Position numbers and translations under genes: made by a program
In this document: positions 24,877 through 36,800 of the stretch, in pieces
Position numbering within the stretch: position 1 is the first letter of the stretch
How the letters are laid out: every line of letters begins with the position of its first letter
Notes under the pieces: generated by a model
The model's database searches: none
Seen by the model: the letters and a program-made list of their open reading frames with translations, nothing else
Told to the model about the DNA's origin: nothing
Assembly: GCF_921293095.1 (NCBI RefSeq)
Contig: NC_060257.1
Span: forward strand, 68,208,472 to 68,272,471
Origin: Ischnura elegans
Lineage: Eukaryota > Arthropoda > Insecta > Odonata > Coenagrionidae
Length of the DNA stretch: 64,000 nucleotides
Reading direction: 5' to 3'

Positions 24877-25122
24877 AGTGACGTTAACTAGGAATATACT
24901 TTGGGGAGGATGAGATGGCCTAGGGGGGATGAGATGGAAAATTTTTGAAAAATGAGATGCCCGAATATGCATTTTACATCATTTTGGCACTAGAAATTTA
25001 AATTTAAGCAGATGCAGATATTATATTTCAAAACTTGGCAATTTTTTTTAAATAACTTTTTTATTTCTCTGATAATTTGGGGGGGGGGATCTATCCCCTC
25101 ATCCACCCCCATAGTTACGCTT
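24877..25122. mobile_element. G-tract MITE-like repeat (GTAACTA ends)
   Basis: The left end reads GTGACGTTAACTAGG followed by GGGGAGGATGAGATGG. The right end read in reverse gives GCGTAACTATGGGGGTGGAT. A run of 11 G lies at about 25079-25089. The interior is AT-rich and non-coding. Confidence 0.4.
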
Positions 25123-25199
25123 CTTGTTGCAGCTGCTCCCTTAACACCCTTTTTCTCCGCCCCCGCGTATCCTTTTGCATTGAGGTGTCTTCTCTCGCT

Positions 25200-26631
25200 C
25201 CCCCAGCCTGTGCCTCCCCTACGCCCCCACCCTCTCCCTCCCCCTACCTTCCCCTACCTCCGGTCCTGCGCTATCTACACTCTCCCGCGCTCAGTCAGTC
25301 GCTGTTCGGACGTGATACCGACCGGTGCTTCGTGTTCCCTCCGCTCACGGCGCCATGGACGCTTCGTGTGGGACGTAAAACGTGGGCCATTCGATTTGTG
25401 CGAGTCCAAAACACCCGTCTCCTCAGCTAGACGATAGCCAGAGTCCTATCGTCTCGTAGAAGGTTTGACTCTCGGCTTGCACCGCGAAGTGCTTGGGTTT
25501 TCTCGGAAAGGAAGAGAAAAATAGACCCAAACCTAAGGGGGTTTTCCCACCGATTTATAAGGTGATCATCGTTGCCAAGTGACGCTTGTTTTCTCTGTTG
25601 GTGCATCAGTGTCGTTTTGTGCTGGCTGAAGAGCAAGTGCTGTTCATTTTGGCTCCATAAATTCCTCTTGTCGGGGGAAATCTTCGTATCCACTGTCCCC
25701 ACGTGTGACCGATTTGGGTGATATTGAAGATTGTTCCCCCTAAACGACGTTCCACACAAGTGTTAAGTGCTTTCTTCCATATCATCGAACGAACGAAAAG
25801 ATCGACATTGACGAACGTATTTTCTCCCTCCTTTATCTGTATAATTTCTCCGAAATTGCTATCGCATTAGTGATTCAGGGAGATATTCTTGCAGTTCCGT
25901 ATCCTCACGCTAAGCAGCCAGTGCTATATCTCACCTTCATCGTTGAATACAGCATTTAAGTGGGATCAGTACTGCCATTCTCACGGGTTCGCCCTGCATT
26001 TTCACGGATTAATATCACCTGACGAACCTATTTTGTCCCTTCTTTACTCATATTGTCTCCGAAATCGCGATTATACTAGTGATCCTTTGAGCCATTCTAA
26101 TAGTTTCCTTGCGCCGAGGAACAAGTGTTGTATCTCACCCTTCCGGGACAACTTAACAGTCAAGTGTGAACCGCGCAAACTTGGCTGTCATCCCTACATT
26201 TCCTTCAAGCATTTCGCTGGATTTATCTCAACTTGTTGCGGACTACAGTGTGTTTCCCTCTGTGGTGTTTTCTTCTTCCACTTCTCCGAACGGCGCTTTT
26301 CTTCTGTTTTTTCTTCTGCAACGCCCGTGAAACTGGATGAATCTGCCGGTGTGTCGGAGAGTCCTCATATACGTCGGTCTTATCCAGTGTCATCCTTCCC
26401 GTCTGTAGCAAGGATATCTCTGGAGTGCTGACTCTGTAGAGAGTGTCAACTCACCTCGGTGGAAACTACGATTATAAGTTGCGCGGGACTTCTCGGCTCA
26501 GCGCTCTCTCCAGATTGGCAATTAATTTGTCCGACGTCGATTTCTCGCGAGTGATGCTAACGCGCGATCGACGGAGCGTGTTTACTGCTGCCGTAAGCGG
26601 TTCTCGCCTGGCCTAATCCTCGTCACTCAAG
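25200..26631 (+). other. Candidate 5' non-coding exon with splice donor
   Basis: This 1.4-kb stretch is clearly GC-richer and less repetitive than its surroundings. It contains a CpG-rich start with TCAGTCAGTC (25291-25300), which resembles the arthropod initiator TCAGT. It ends in CACTCAAG followed by GTATGTAAG at 26632, a strong splice donor. Open frames exist (longest 25889-26431, 180 codons) but show no recognisable domain, and an internal 210-bp duplication crosses them, so I read it as untranslated leader, not protein-coding. If so, a large first intron follows to the right. It could also be an unrecognised repeat. Confidence 0.3.
25810..26140 (+). repeat. Diverged 206-211 bp tandem duplication inside the candidate exon
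   Basis: Both units contain GACGAAC(G/C)TATTTT, then TCCCT(C/T)CTTTA, TCTCCGAAAT(T/C)GC, TAGTGATYC and finally a TATCTCACC block. They start at 25810 and 26021. The divergence shows the duplication is not recent. Confidence 0.7.
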
Positions 26632-26804
26632 GTATGTAAGGCACGTTTCGTGCACATTATCTCGTGGCGCGGGTCCTAATCCAATGTACTGTTACTACTA
26701 GACCCATCACTCCCATTCGACCGGTCTTATTTTGTCCTTTATTCGTGAACTAATACTGGTTTAAGAATACCGCGAATAGCCACGGTGAAAACTTAACGGA
26801 GGCA

Positions 26805-27060
26805 CCCGAAATGCACAAATCGTGAGAAAATTCCACAGAGAAAAAATCATTTGACTTGACCAGGATTCGATCCCAGTTCTCCGTATTTCCGGTGCTTTAG
26901 TTAGTTAAGCTATCAAAACGTCTTCCTCTACAAATTTTTACAAAGGGGAAAGACGCCTAGGTAGCTTAAGTAGAGTTGCTAAAGCACTCGAACGGAAATC
27001 GGGAGATTAGGGTTCCAATCCCGGTATAGGCGAATCATAATTTTCTCTGTGGTATATTCG
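26805..27060. mobile_element. Head-to-head pair of tRNA-derived SINE units
   Basis: On the minus side (about 26940-26833) an A-box-like TAGCTTAACTAACTAAAGC precedes a B box GGGATCGAATCC. On the plus side (about 26965-27052) TAGCTTAAGTAGAGTTGCTA precedes GGGTTCCAATCCCGG. Both continue into a tail ending TTTTCTCTGTGG. The two heads face each other, giving an inverted repeat of about 100 bp per arm. The tRNA folds are damaged, so these are SINE or tRNA-pseudogene units, not functional tRNAs. The tail is shared with 39200-39345. Confidence 0.7.
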
Positions 27061-27530
27061 CACCACCTAATACTGGTTCAAATCTTGGTCACCCTCGTAA
27101 TTTCTCTCGATTTCCTCTGTGAAGGATAAACTCAATGTATACGAAGGAAACCGATATACCTAGGTTTAATTAATGAGTAGTAAATAAAAATTACATTTCT
27201 ATTGGTATTGTGTGTCATTGAACTATTTCAACTTACCTCAGTGATATTTATTTGCTATATAATAGATCGAAATAGGATAATTCGGAAAGAAAATCATTGA
27301 AATGTGTGTGTATAGTAATTCTTTTGAAGTCATATTTATAACACTTATTTCTTAACCAGGCATATTTCTTAATGTTAATAAAATTGAATATCAATTCAAT
27401 GTACAGTAGCTAATGAAATGTGAACTATATAAACATGGGGTTCCACTAACCCCGGTTTCACTTTATGAACTTGTGTGAGAAACATTGAAATTAATAAAAA
27501 TAAATCAACTACTATTATTGCCTAAAATAT

Positions 27531-27870
27531 GAGTCTTTTTCTCTCAGGGAAAAATGGGGTAAAAGTTTAGCATAGTACCCCAGTTGTTGCGGAAATTATT
27601 GAAAAAAGTCTACTATACTTATTCCAAACAGTGAGATGGTGGCGTGATTTTTAATTTTGTAACAGATATGTCAAGAAATTAGACGTCAGGATCACCGTAT
27701 GATTATTTGGGTCTAAAATTTGAACCTTCTTGTTCAAGTTAAAATGAGGTAAAATTTCAAAACACTATTCCAGTTTTTACGTGTGATTAATAGAAACAGT
27801 CTCATCTACTTTGAATAGTGGGAGGAGTGCGCGATTTTTGATTTAGCAATAAGTTTGCCAAGAAATTAAA
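27531..27870 (+). repeat. Diverged two-unit tandem duplication of about 187 bp
   Basis: Units at about 27531-27690 and 27716-27870 share AAATG(G/A)GGTAAAA, CTATTCCAG-like, GTGATTAATAGAAA-like and GCCAAGAAATTA blocks in the same order. Non-coding. Confidence 0.6.
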
Positions 27871-27874
27871 TCAG

Positions 27875-28780
27875 TCAAGTGGAAGGACAGTACACCGTCC
27901 GTCAGATGGGACGTTACACGCCGTTATCCCGTAGACTTTTTTCGTTATGAGGATGCATAACTAGCTAGAAAGGTAAAATTCGACTGGATTCGTGACCGTA
28001 TTATATTTATCTGTTGTTGTGATTCGTCTCGATTTTCTGAAGTATTTGTTGCTTAAATCGTATAACATAATCATAAAAATTACATGGTATGTACGTATGA
28101 CCATTCAAAAAATGAAATGGCAACCTTTACCTCAAGGAAAGTCTTTGGTAATATTTCAATACAGTACGATTTCTAAGACAGATAATCATATGAAGAATAT
28201 CCCATTTCTTGGAAAATTGTTTATATTTTAACAAGAAGATAACTAGATGATCTCTGCATTCTCTTCGGGTTTCCACCGCGTCCGTTGGCTTTTGGCGACA
28301 ACAGTTTCGCTAACATTGCAGTCAGTGTTTTCAGGTCGAAGGCGTCTTCAGCTTCTTCAGTCAGGTCAGCGTTTTTACCTAATTGTTGCGTTGTGACCAA
28401 ATTTGCTACGGATAGTCTCTTCATTTTAGATTTGGTTCATTTTTTCTAAGTAAACTCCTTGATCCTCCGCTTAAGAAATATCTGGATTAGTGATAATAAA
28501 ATTTAAAGATGAATTTTAAATATTAGCAATCGGATGAAAACTTCTGAATTTATCGTTTTTATTAGATCTGGTGTAAATTAATGATTCTTACCATACGGAG
28601 GTAATGGATAAAAATTATCCCCCAGTGAATTTTAAAGTTATATGGGTTTCAATTTTGATTTCAAATCAATGGGTAATATTGTCAAACCTTGGTCGAGTCA
28701 AATTTAAGGCATGGAATATTTCACCTTGTTATTTGAGTAAGATTAAATGTCATTTACTTTATGGAAGTCCAATTTCACAC
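27875..28780. other. No recognisable feature
   Basis: AT-rich. The open frames at 27992-28231 (+) and 28221-28424 (-) have no recognisable domain. Confidence 0.5.
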
Positions 28781-28784
28781 TCAA

Positions 28785-28823
28785 CCGGATCGACCGTTTA
28801 CCGAGAACAACAATGCGGCTCAG
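28785..28823 (-). other. Decayed hammerhead-like module at the Penelope stop codon
   Basis: On the minus strand the endonuclease frame stops at TGA inside ACCTGA (28820-28822). The sequence then runs GCCG, a loop, TCGG and AAACGGTC (28792-28799). GCCG and CGG(C) can pair. It resembles a hammerhead core that has lost three bases after CTGA and one base of the stem III palindrome. The position, just at the end of the Penelope ORF, is where such motifs are known in this element class. Confidence 0.3.
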
Positions 28824-29392
28824 GTGTCGTCCGATTGGCTGTAAGTCTTTTCAAATTCTTCACGTTCTTCCCTAATGTTTTTTATGCAGCTGATTACAGG
28901 TCTCCATGTATTGCTAAGATGAAAGCCGGTGTCCCGATTGAAATTTTTGGGATTGAGGTGGATCTCTATTGCATCCTTAGTTATGCGGTCCCAGTAACGT
29001 TGTGCGTGGCAAAGGATTTTTGTATCATCCCATCTAATAGCATGGTCTTCATTAATGCTGTGTTCCGCCACGGCCGACTTTTCTGGTTGCGCTAATCTGA
29101 AAAATTTTCAGTGTTCTTTTAGCCTCGTCTCAATCGTTCGGCCTGTCTCCCTCACATATACTTTACCACATTCACAAGGTATCCCACAAACCCCCGGTGT
29201 CTTCAGGCCGATCGGATCTTTCACCCTCACCAAGCGGTGCCTTAATTTAGGTGGTGGCTGATGGATGGTTTTGATGCTATAACGTCGTAGAATGCGGTGG
29301 ATCTTACCAGATATGGTTGACACATATGGGATTAAGGCTTTGGACAGCGGTTTTTCAGCAAAAAAGGGCAAACTTCGGCTTGTATAAAGCAT
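28820..29392 (-). pseudogene. Penelope-like element GIY-YIG endonuclease domain (one in-frame stop)
   Basis: The minus strand reads PYVSTISGKIHRILRRYSIK, then the linker VKDPIGLKTPGVCGI, then PCECGKVYVRETGRTIETRL. The CGKVY...TGR block is the GIY-YIG-type nuclease signature of Penelope-like retroelements (usual form CGKVYIGQTGR). Then come KEH, stop (TGA, about 29109-29111), FRLAQPEKSAVAEHSI, YWDRITKDAIEIHL and NRDTGFHLSNTW. The stop is in the same frame on both sides and replaces an expected Arg codon, a CGA to TGA change typical of CpG decay. The domain is otherwise complete and uninterrupted from 29392 to 28820. The reverse transcriptase upstream is missing: stops appear directly above 29395. 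A second remnant of the same class lies at 21109-21498. Confidence 0.9.
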
Positions 29393-29399
29393 TAACCTG

Positions 29400-32300
29400 G
29401 CTTAGAACCCGAGAAATATTCATCATTAGTATTCACCAGATGAAATTAAAATCGTTTAAATATCATTTGTTTTCCCTGAATCCTCGGATTATGAGTGTAG
29501 GTAACACTGGTTTAGAATAGCAAGCAGATTACGATGATGCATCACAGTTCAGATCCGCAGGGTAGTTAATTTGATTTAGCATTAAATTTCTCTTTTTTTA
29601 TTATCGTCATGGGTCAAATCATACTATGAGACATGTTTATTTGAACCAAATGCTCAGTATATTTATAGCACTTCATAAAGGGCACGCAAAAGTTTTTTGA
29701 TAAAATAAGTAAGTTCCTCGTAGCTATCCGATATATCAACCTAATGTGTACTCAAAAATGCAATTTTTTAAGATGTCGTCAGCATTTACATCCATCTCCA
29801 GCATTAACTTCAATGAACAACGAGAAGCATAAATAAGTTGTTAATGTAAAGCGTTATAACAGTCAATGCATATATCAGCTCATTCGTGAAGCTGAAGGAA
29901 ATACTTTCACCTGTCCAGTCGGTGATTCAAGGCATTGCTCTTCGTAGTCCAACTAGAGTTACCCGTCCCTTGAAGTTCGAATTTCCTCGTGATTATTTTC
30001 CATAAGACGATATTTCAAGTCAAAATAATATGAGCACCCTATTGAAGTGTTATGATCTTATATTTTACTCTAATTCACCTTTCCTTTTTGTTACAGTCAG
30101 GATTTATGGCGTAATATCCACTTGCATCCACCCGTTGCAACCCCTATTTGCAATTGTATAGTTCACCTCAATCATATCCCCTGGCATTTGAATAATACCA
30201 GATATCACGCATTCTGGGTGAGGGGGCCAGTTTCTTTCCCCGAAGAATATTGCACTTCCAGATTAATGGGAAAAATTAAACTGGAATTCTGTCGCCTTTA
30301 AAGATTGTGATCTCTTTTAGCAGCGGTTCCCAATATATTTTTCTTCCCATCTCCTGTGCGTGCATGTAACTAATGTTGTACCTCCAAAAATGCAACGTGC
30401 ACATTTGATTACATAATTTCACTACGGGTAGGTGACACTTTAAGTTATAAATAATCGTTTAAATAGATACTTTGTTTTAAATACTCCATATGATATGCAT
30501 ACATATTTCACGGTTAAAACTTTTTTTCGCCATTTTAAACTTTACATTTTAAAATTTCCAGTTATAATTTATTTTTGTATTTTATTTCCATTTACTTTTA
30601 CTGTAAGCATACATACTTATTAAATTTTCAATAGAAGACTAAATATTGATTGGGATCTCACTTTTGTATTGTACCCATGAAGATGCATAGTAGTTTAACC
30701 GCCACTGTTGCCAGGCTACTATTAGGGAAAATAGCGTCCGCCATAACTAATAATTTTCGGTGTGCCCCCGACTGGTACCACCGAGTACCACGACGGTGTA
30801 CAACCAGTTGGGAACTGCTGTCTCATAGTCTTCAGAAGGGTCATTCCATTTATCAATGGAATATTTCGACCATATGGGATGCTATAACTGATGGCTGAGT
30901 TGCTAATAATCCTTCCAAAGGACATGGGATTAGCGTTTCTAGAGGTCGGACTTTCCCAGGTTTTTTTTCCTGCTCTCGTGAAAATGGGGCAATTTGACGC
31001 GTTATTTGCGAATACAGCATCGGGGTCGTTATCGTGATTTTTACTGTCTTTATTTTATTGCTGCTCCTGTATTTTTTTATCGGGGAACGTATTTACTCTA
31101 ACCGACTTTTTGCTTTTACGCAATGGAGCATTTAAAATCCTTCTCGCTACAACCGTTTTCTCTCAGCACATACGTGAATAAATGACAAAGTCATGTCTGT
31201 TTGTAGTCGACTATTTCAAATACATATTTATCAGTCCAGAAATGCCTGCTATAAAATTTTTTGTGTTATTTGCGATAAATATTCTCCTTTTTCATTTTAT
31301 CCTTTACATTTTTACCGCATACACATTGATACGTCATGTATTTGTGTGAACCGACATTGGAAAGCTCTTTTTCAGTAAATTCATGCAAATTACCTATTTA
31401 TCTTCTGAAAGTCTCGTTTAAACGTTGATGAGATCTCATACTCAACCTTTTTTACTGAGCTGTTTTTAATATTCTAGTTAAAATGCCTTTTTCAAAATGT
31501 TCTCACGGTACGGTACATTCACATTAAATGTGTCTGGATCGTAGCTGATGTTAATTGCAAATTTCTTGTCCTAAAAGTAAAAAAAAATCATCAGGAGATG
31601 ATTTACAAACTTTCAATTGCGCTCAAAGCGACTACTGATAATTTAGCGTTCTTTCAAAGTCTCCCTAATTGGTATACCTATAAATTATGCAATAAGAAGT
31701 CACTAATCCTCTTCAAGATCTCATGTGAAGGTTAACTTTTTTCACTATATCTACCCTTGATTCCGCAAAAAATTATTTTAACGTGTTCGTCACCTCGATT
31801 ATACCCTTTTAAGATTCCTGTGATGTTTATGATGTATACTTCGTAATTGGAGCAGTGCTTTCAGCACTTCTCATTAACTTTTCACTCAATTATTTTTATT
31901 TGAGGATCCGGTTACTCCTTTAAAAAAAGCTCTGATGCTACAGCACACCTTACATTTTTTATATTTTTTTTGCACACCCTCATGAAAGAGATTCACTTTT
32001 TAGAGGTGTCGCGGGTTCTTTTTGTATCATCCTCAACGTACCAGCAGAGGAAATTTTATTTAGAGGATGGAGCACGTAATGGATCCGTCTCCCTTTCTTT
32101 TTTTGTTCTTTTTTTCCAGTAAATTGACGCGCTCGGAGGGAAGAGGGAGTATTAATTTGGCTGAAAAAATCGTGAGAGTTAGGTAGCCCTCCTGCGAAAG
32201 TAATATGAACGCCTCATTGGAACTATCGATCGATTTCGACCCATCGAACTGTTTTCGAGTTATCCATGGAGATTGAGTGATTCCACGGTCGTTTAGCGAA

Positions 32301-33600
32301 GTAACTATCGGTCGCTCCCTTTTCCCTGCTAATCCTTCTCTTACGCGGTCCGTTGGGTTTCCTATCCGAGCAATAACTTGACCCTTCTTATCCGTAGATC
32401 GAACGTTTTAAATGGCCGCAGAGCGGTCGGCGGATTGGTTCTATATCCCTCTTGATGGGCCGATAGGAGGGTCTAGTAGCAAAATGGCAGTTGATGATGC
32501 TGAATTTCTTTTGCTGGGGCCAACTGTGAAGGCGATCCTGATACTTATGATCGTACTTCACGCTCCGTTTGTCTAGGGTGTGGGATCAGTTCGTCTTTAT
32601 ATTTTATCTCAATGAAAATATAAGGAATGGGAGTGATTGATGCTTTTTTATACGATTGTTATAAATAGTAACCATGACCTTTGCGAAAATTCTAAAGTAT
32701 GTGTGAATCTTTTTCTAAACTTGAAATAATGTATTACATAACCTGAAAAAGTAAACACAATTAAGATTTCGCAATATATGTAACTATTCTATTTAATGAC
32801 TAACCGCATATTTTATTTCCAAAAATATTGAACAAAAGATGGGTTTCAATACAATTTGAATGGACTTCCATTGAATTTAATACAATTTGCGTACAATTCT
32901 TCAGCTGAATATGGTAAAAATGTATTTTAATCAATCCTGTGATGGTGGAAATTTTATAATATTTTTATTTTATTAAAACTAAAAGAATTCCTGTTTTTTT
33001 CAATATTCAGGATTAGGCCTATTATTATTATTATTAAATATTATGTTTCGAATTTTCTTCGGTTTTGTCGAGAACGAATAAAAATTTGCTGTACTTCGGC
33101 GAGGCGCCATTTTTGCGTGCAGATTGGCAATCCATTCCGAATTTTCTGCTTCGCGACCCGTGATTTTTTTTCTCTCTCTCTCACCGCTATTACTTTACGT
33201 TGCTCGGCAGAGAGAAAGATGAGTTTGGGGCAAACCCCATCCCGCACGATGTCTCTTTCCCATGAATTCCAAATGTAAACACGCCTAAAACTCTCCCAAG
33301 GCTGAGTCGCTCCCTCTGCAGCGTGTGTGCGAGAGGGATGCGGAGGAGAGGAGTCTTTTGTTACTGGCGCGTGATAGGAATGCCTTCAAGTCGGCGAATT
33401 GAGTCGCGCGGCGCGTCGCTCCCTTTTGGGTACGCAGGTAGATCCGACGCATTCAAACGTGATTATTACGGCGGTGAATAAACGGCGGCGGCGCTCATAT
33501 GCAGGTGCAATTCAAATTTTAGACTCACCTTATAGTTGTCGTAAATCCTGAGATATGATCATTTTAAGTTCGATATCAGGCTCCTCCCAAAAATAAAGCA
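29400..33600. other. No recognisable gene; hairpins near 30.8 kb and a GC-rich patch at 33.1-33.5 kb
   Basis: AT-rich. ATTCCATT / AATGGAAT (30843-30862) and an imperfect ACTGGTACCACCG / CGGTGTACAACCAGT pair (30768-30806) form short hairpins. About 33085-33520 is CpG-rich and contains E-box-like CATATG and CAGGTG. It could be a regulatory region, but no gene is visible. No coding evidence. Confidence 0.45.
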
Positions 33601-33603
33601 CAA

Positions 33604-33895
33604 GCGGTAATATCCACACTATTTTATTTATCATTTAACACTTGGTGTCATTTTCAAGGCTTAAAAATGACTCACTTTATAACGTATAAAATCGTTTCAG
33701 GCTTAACTTTGTGGAATAATACTATATCCATGGTTTCGACACTTGGTGACTTGGGGACATGACACCAAGTGTCGAAACCATGGTCGGTTAAGTGATAAAT
33801 AAAATAGTGTGGATATTACCGTTTATGCTTTAATCATAGATATAGCACTATTCCACAAAATTAAGCCTGAAACGATTTTATACGTTTTAACGTTT
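33604..33895 (+). mobile_element. Complex foldback with hammerhead-like centre
   Basis: Three inverted pairs occur in the order A-B-C-C'-A'-B'. A is GGTAATATCCACAC at 33606 with its reverse near 33810-33823. B is CGTATAAAATCGTTTCAGGC at 33685 with its reverse at about 33867-33886. C is GGTTTCGACACTTGGTG at 33732 with its reverse at about 33764-33779. At the centre GACAC-CAA-GTGTC (33761-33773) is followed by GAAACCATGGTC (33774-33785): GAA plus the palindrome ACCATGGT plus C. The CTGANGA side has decayed to CTTGGGGA. The crossed order of arms means it is not a simple hairpin. Confidence 0.5.
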
Positions 33896-33899
33896 CAGT

Positions 33900-36800
33900 T
33901 TTGATTTGATGGGAGTTCGATATATCCACGATAAAAAGGCAAATGTTAATTTCCAAACTACATTTCAAAACTCAACTACCGACTATGGTTCCAATATATT
34001 ATGTCATATTCAAGGTGAATTATAGTACACGTTTATTTAATAGTTTTAGTTAATCCTGAGGTTTTTCAATTAAAATTCCCATTCAGTTCCTTGCCAAATA
34101 TTCGACGATTTGATTTGTCATCCTCGGGACTTACAGCATAATTCGAACTATTTTAGGTGACAAACAACCTTTTTGTGATATAAAGAGGTTATAAAAAAGA
34201 TAGATAAATCTATAACTCCTCTAGGCTTAATATGGTGGAATCCTAACATATTGTGTGTAGCTCGAAGTGTAATGACCTGCGCATTTGTTTTATAGTGCCG
34301 GTAAATCTTTATTTACTCTTGCGTTGGAAGTTCACCAGATTAATCCTTCAAGATTATTGGAACGATTGTGTTTTTCCACGTATATGATTTAGGACCGAAA
34401 GTAATCGTCCGGGGTAGAAAATTTATGCGTGTATTTGAAAGTACATGGTAAGCTTTATAATATCAAAGAACACTTTTATTTGATCATTTTTATACTGAAG
34501 AAATAAATTTATAACCCATTTAATATTAAATTTATCTCCTTCTTGTCAAATATATGTTCTTACAGTCATATTTTCTACTCCTAGTTAAATGCAAGGGTAT
34601 CTATCGGGAAATGAATATGATGAGGTGATTGCATTCATGTCAGATCAGTTATGAATAGTGAATATCGTTTTAATTATTGATTGGATGAGATTTTGATTGC
34701 AGTCCCTGCTATAAAAATCAAGGGACTGAAATATATGGGCAGGTTTTCCGTCCCCCAAAGTGAATTTTAAGCCGGTTCATTGATCGTAACGAAAATGGGA
34801 CGCTTTGCCTTCAAACCTCCTCGTTGCTTGTGTATTTATGAGAAATTTACCGCTCCGTAATCATAGCGAATCTAATGGATGTTTGGTTTCGTACCGTGAT
34901 ATTGGGCGAAAAGGCATATTCAATCACGATTGCATCAACTTGGCAGTGACGACGTGAAAAACTGCCTCTGTAATTCGCCAGCTACTTACAGTTTTGCTTT
35001 CCTATCCTTGTCATGAGAAGTTATGAGGGTTCAGGCAGAGATTAATGAGCATTGAAACTCATCCGTTTACATTTCTAAAGAGACCCATTTGTCACAGACT
35101 ACTTAAAAGCCTGCTCTGCTGAAGTTTCTCTGATTTAATCACGTAGCTGTTCAATTACAGAGCCAACTTTGACGTTTGAGTCTCGTAATCCACTTGAAAG
35201 TCCCTCTCGCCAAAATATGTATCTCTACGTTTACTAGGTATCTGTTTAAACTATAAAAAATGTTGATATCTTCAATGAATCGAAGCTACATTTGCACATA
35301 CACACCAGAAAATCATTTTGTATCCACGAAGGTGTGTAATAAGTGAATAACCAATTATTCAGGACGGTATACCACACTTTTAACAATGGCGTAGGTAATA
35401 TAAGGGGAGTAATAATCGTTTTAATGTTCCCTACGATTTATGATCGTAATTTTTTGTAGAATAATTCCTCCACTAATTTTGCTGTTTCTTAGTAAATTGG
35501 CGAGCTAAAAACAATTTATTTTTGGGGATTCGTACATGAATTGCACAATGCATCTGCAATCTCATAAATGACATTGTTACCTACATTTGTTTTACATTTT
35601 GGATATTTTGAGCATATAACGGGAACATTATTGTAATTCCTAAGTGGCCAACATCGCCAAACTTTTTAAACCAAATCCAAATGAGCTGTAAGTCATCCTT
35701 GCTGCAAACAAGTTTGCTATATTTAAATATACTTTTTCTTGAAGTAGCGGAGAAATTATTTTTAAAGTGGATAGGGTACGAGTGGCACTTTTGATCTCGA
35801 GTCGAGTTGAAAACTACTCGCGAATATCGGGTCGAGTATGGTAATTTCTGAACCAGGACGTACAACAATGCATTCACCAACATATTGTTGTTTTTCCGAA
35901 AGATAATGAGAAAAGTTCATGGTAATTGTGTCAGAATTAGGAGAAGAATGAAAAAATGCGTCTTAAACAGTTGCATAAGCACAATTGAAATTAATTAACC
36001 TCTACTAATATACCGTCAATTTTAATAATATATGTATCTAAATTTTTCGGAAGAGCCTTGAGTAAATGAATTTACACATTTGTAATAAATATTATTTACG
36101 CAAATGAATCCGGTGATATTTCATCCTCTCAAATACTCGTGCAGGAAAACCAATTGTTTTACAAGTTCAGGTAGCAGGTTAGGACTCCCGAAGTTACAGT
36201 ATCACTGCCAGCAGAAAATTTTCTATCATTACACACTTTTGTGATTGGACATTAGAACGACTTTAAAAACGATATTATCACATGAGTTTCATGAAAGCGC
36301 TCCCTGTCGGCAGATTTCTAAACCTACTGTCATCGACAGCTATGTAATCGAAAGTACTCGACTTGACATTCGTAATACTACTCGAATCATTCAAGTCGAG
36401 TACTAACTACTCGAATCGAATCGAATTTTCGAGTACTCACACACCCCTAAAAATGACTATTAAAGTGTAGGTGTGCTTTTTCGTTTTTCTCATTCCCCTG
36501 CTTTGATAACCAGAAAATATTCTACAGTCAGGGATTCTCCATTAATAGTAAACTGTCAATAAATGTTTATTTCGCAGCATAATTTATTAGCTCTTACGAA
36601 TAGTTTGTCCAATCAGTTTTTGCAATGTTAACAAGATGAAAGGAGGAAATATTGCTGCAATATTGAAATATTTTGTCGTATTGGGTTAAATAATTTACTC
36701 AAAATGTCGCAATAGAGTAATTACAGGTATCAAATGATTTCCAGCGTTTAATTTCATAGTAAATAAATTACAACTTTTTTGGTTGATGAGGCTGCAGTGA

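Noticed and set aside
25889..26431. 180-codon open frame as a protein-coding gene
   Set aside because: No recognisable domain, it crosses a 210-bp internal duplication whose units are read in different contexts, and it ends before a strong splice donor. Better read as untranslated leader.
28604..29095. 163-codon plus-strand frame
   Set aside because: It overlaps, in antisense, the well-supported Penelope-like endonuclease frame on the minus strand.
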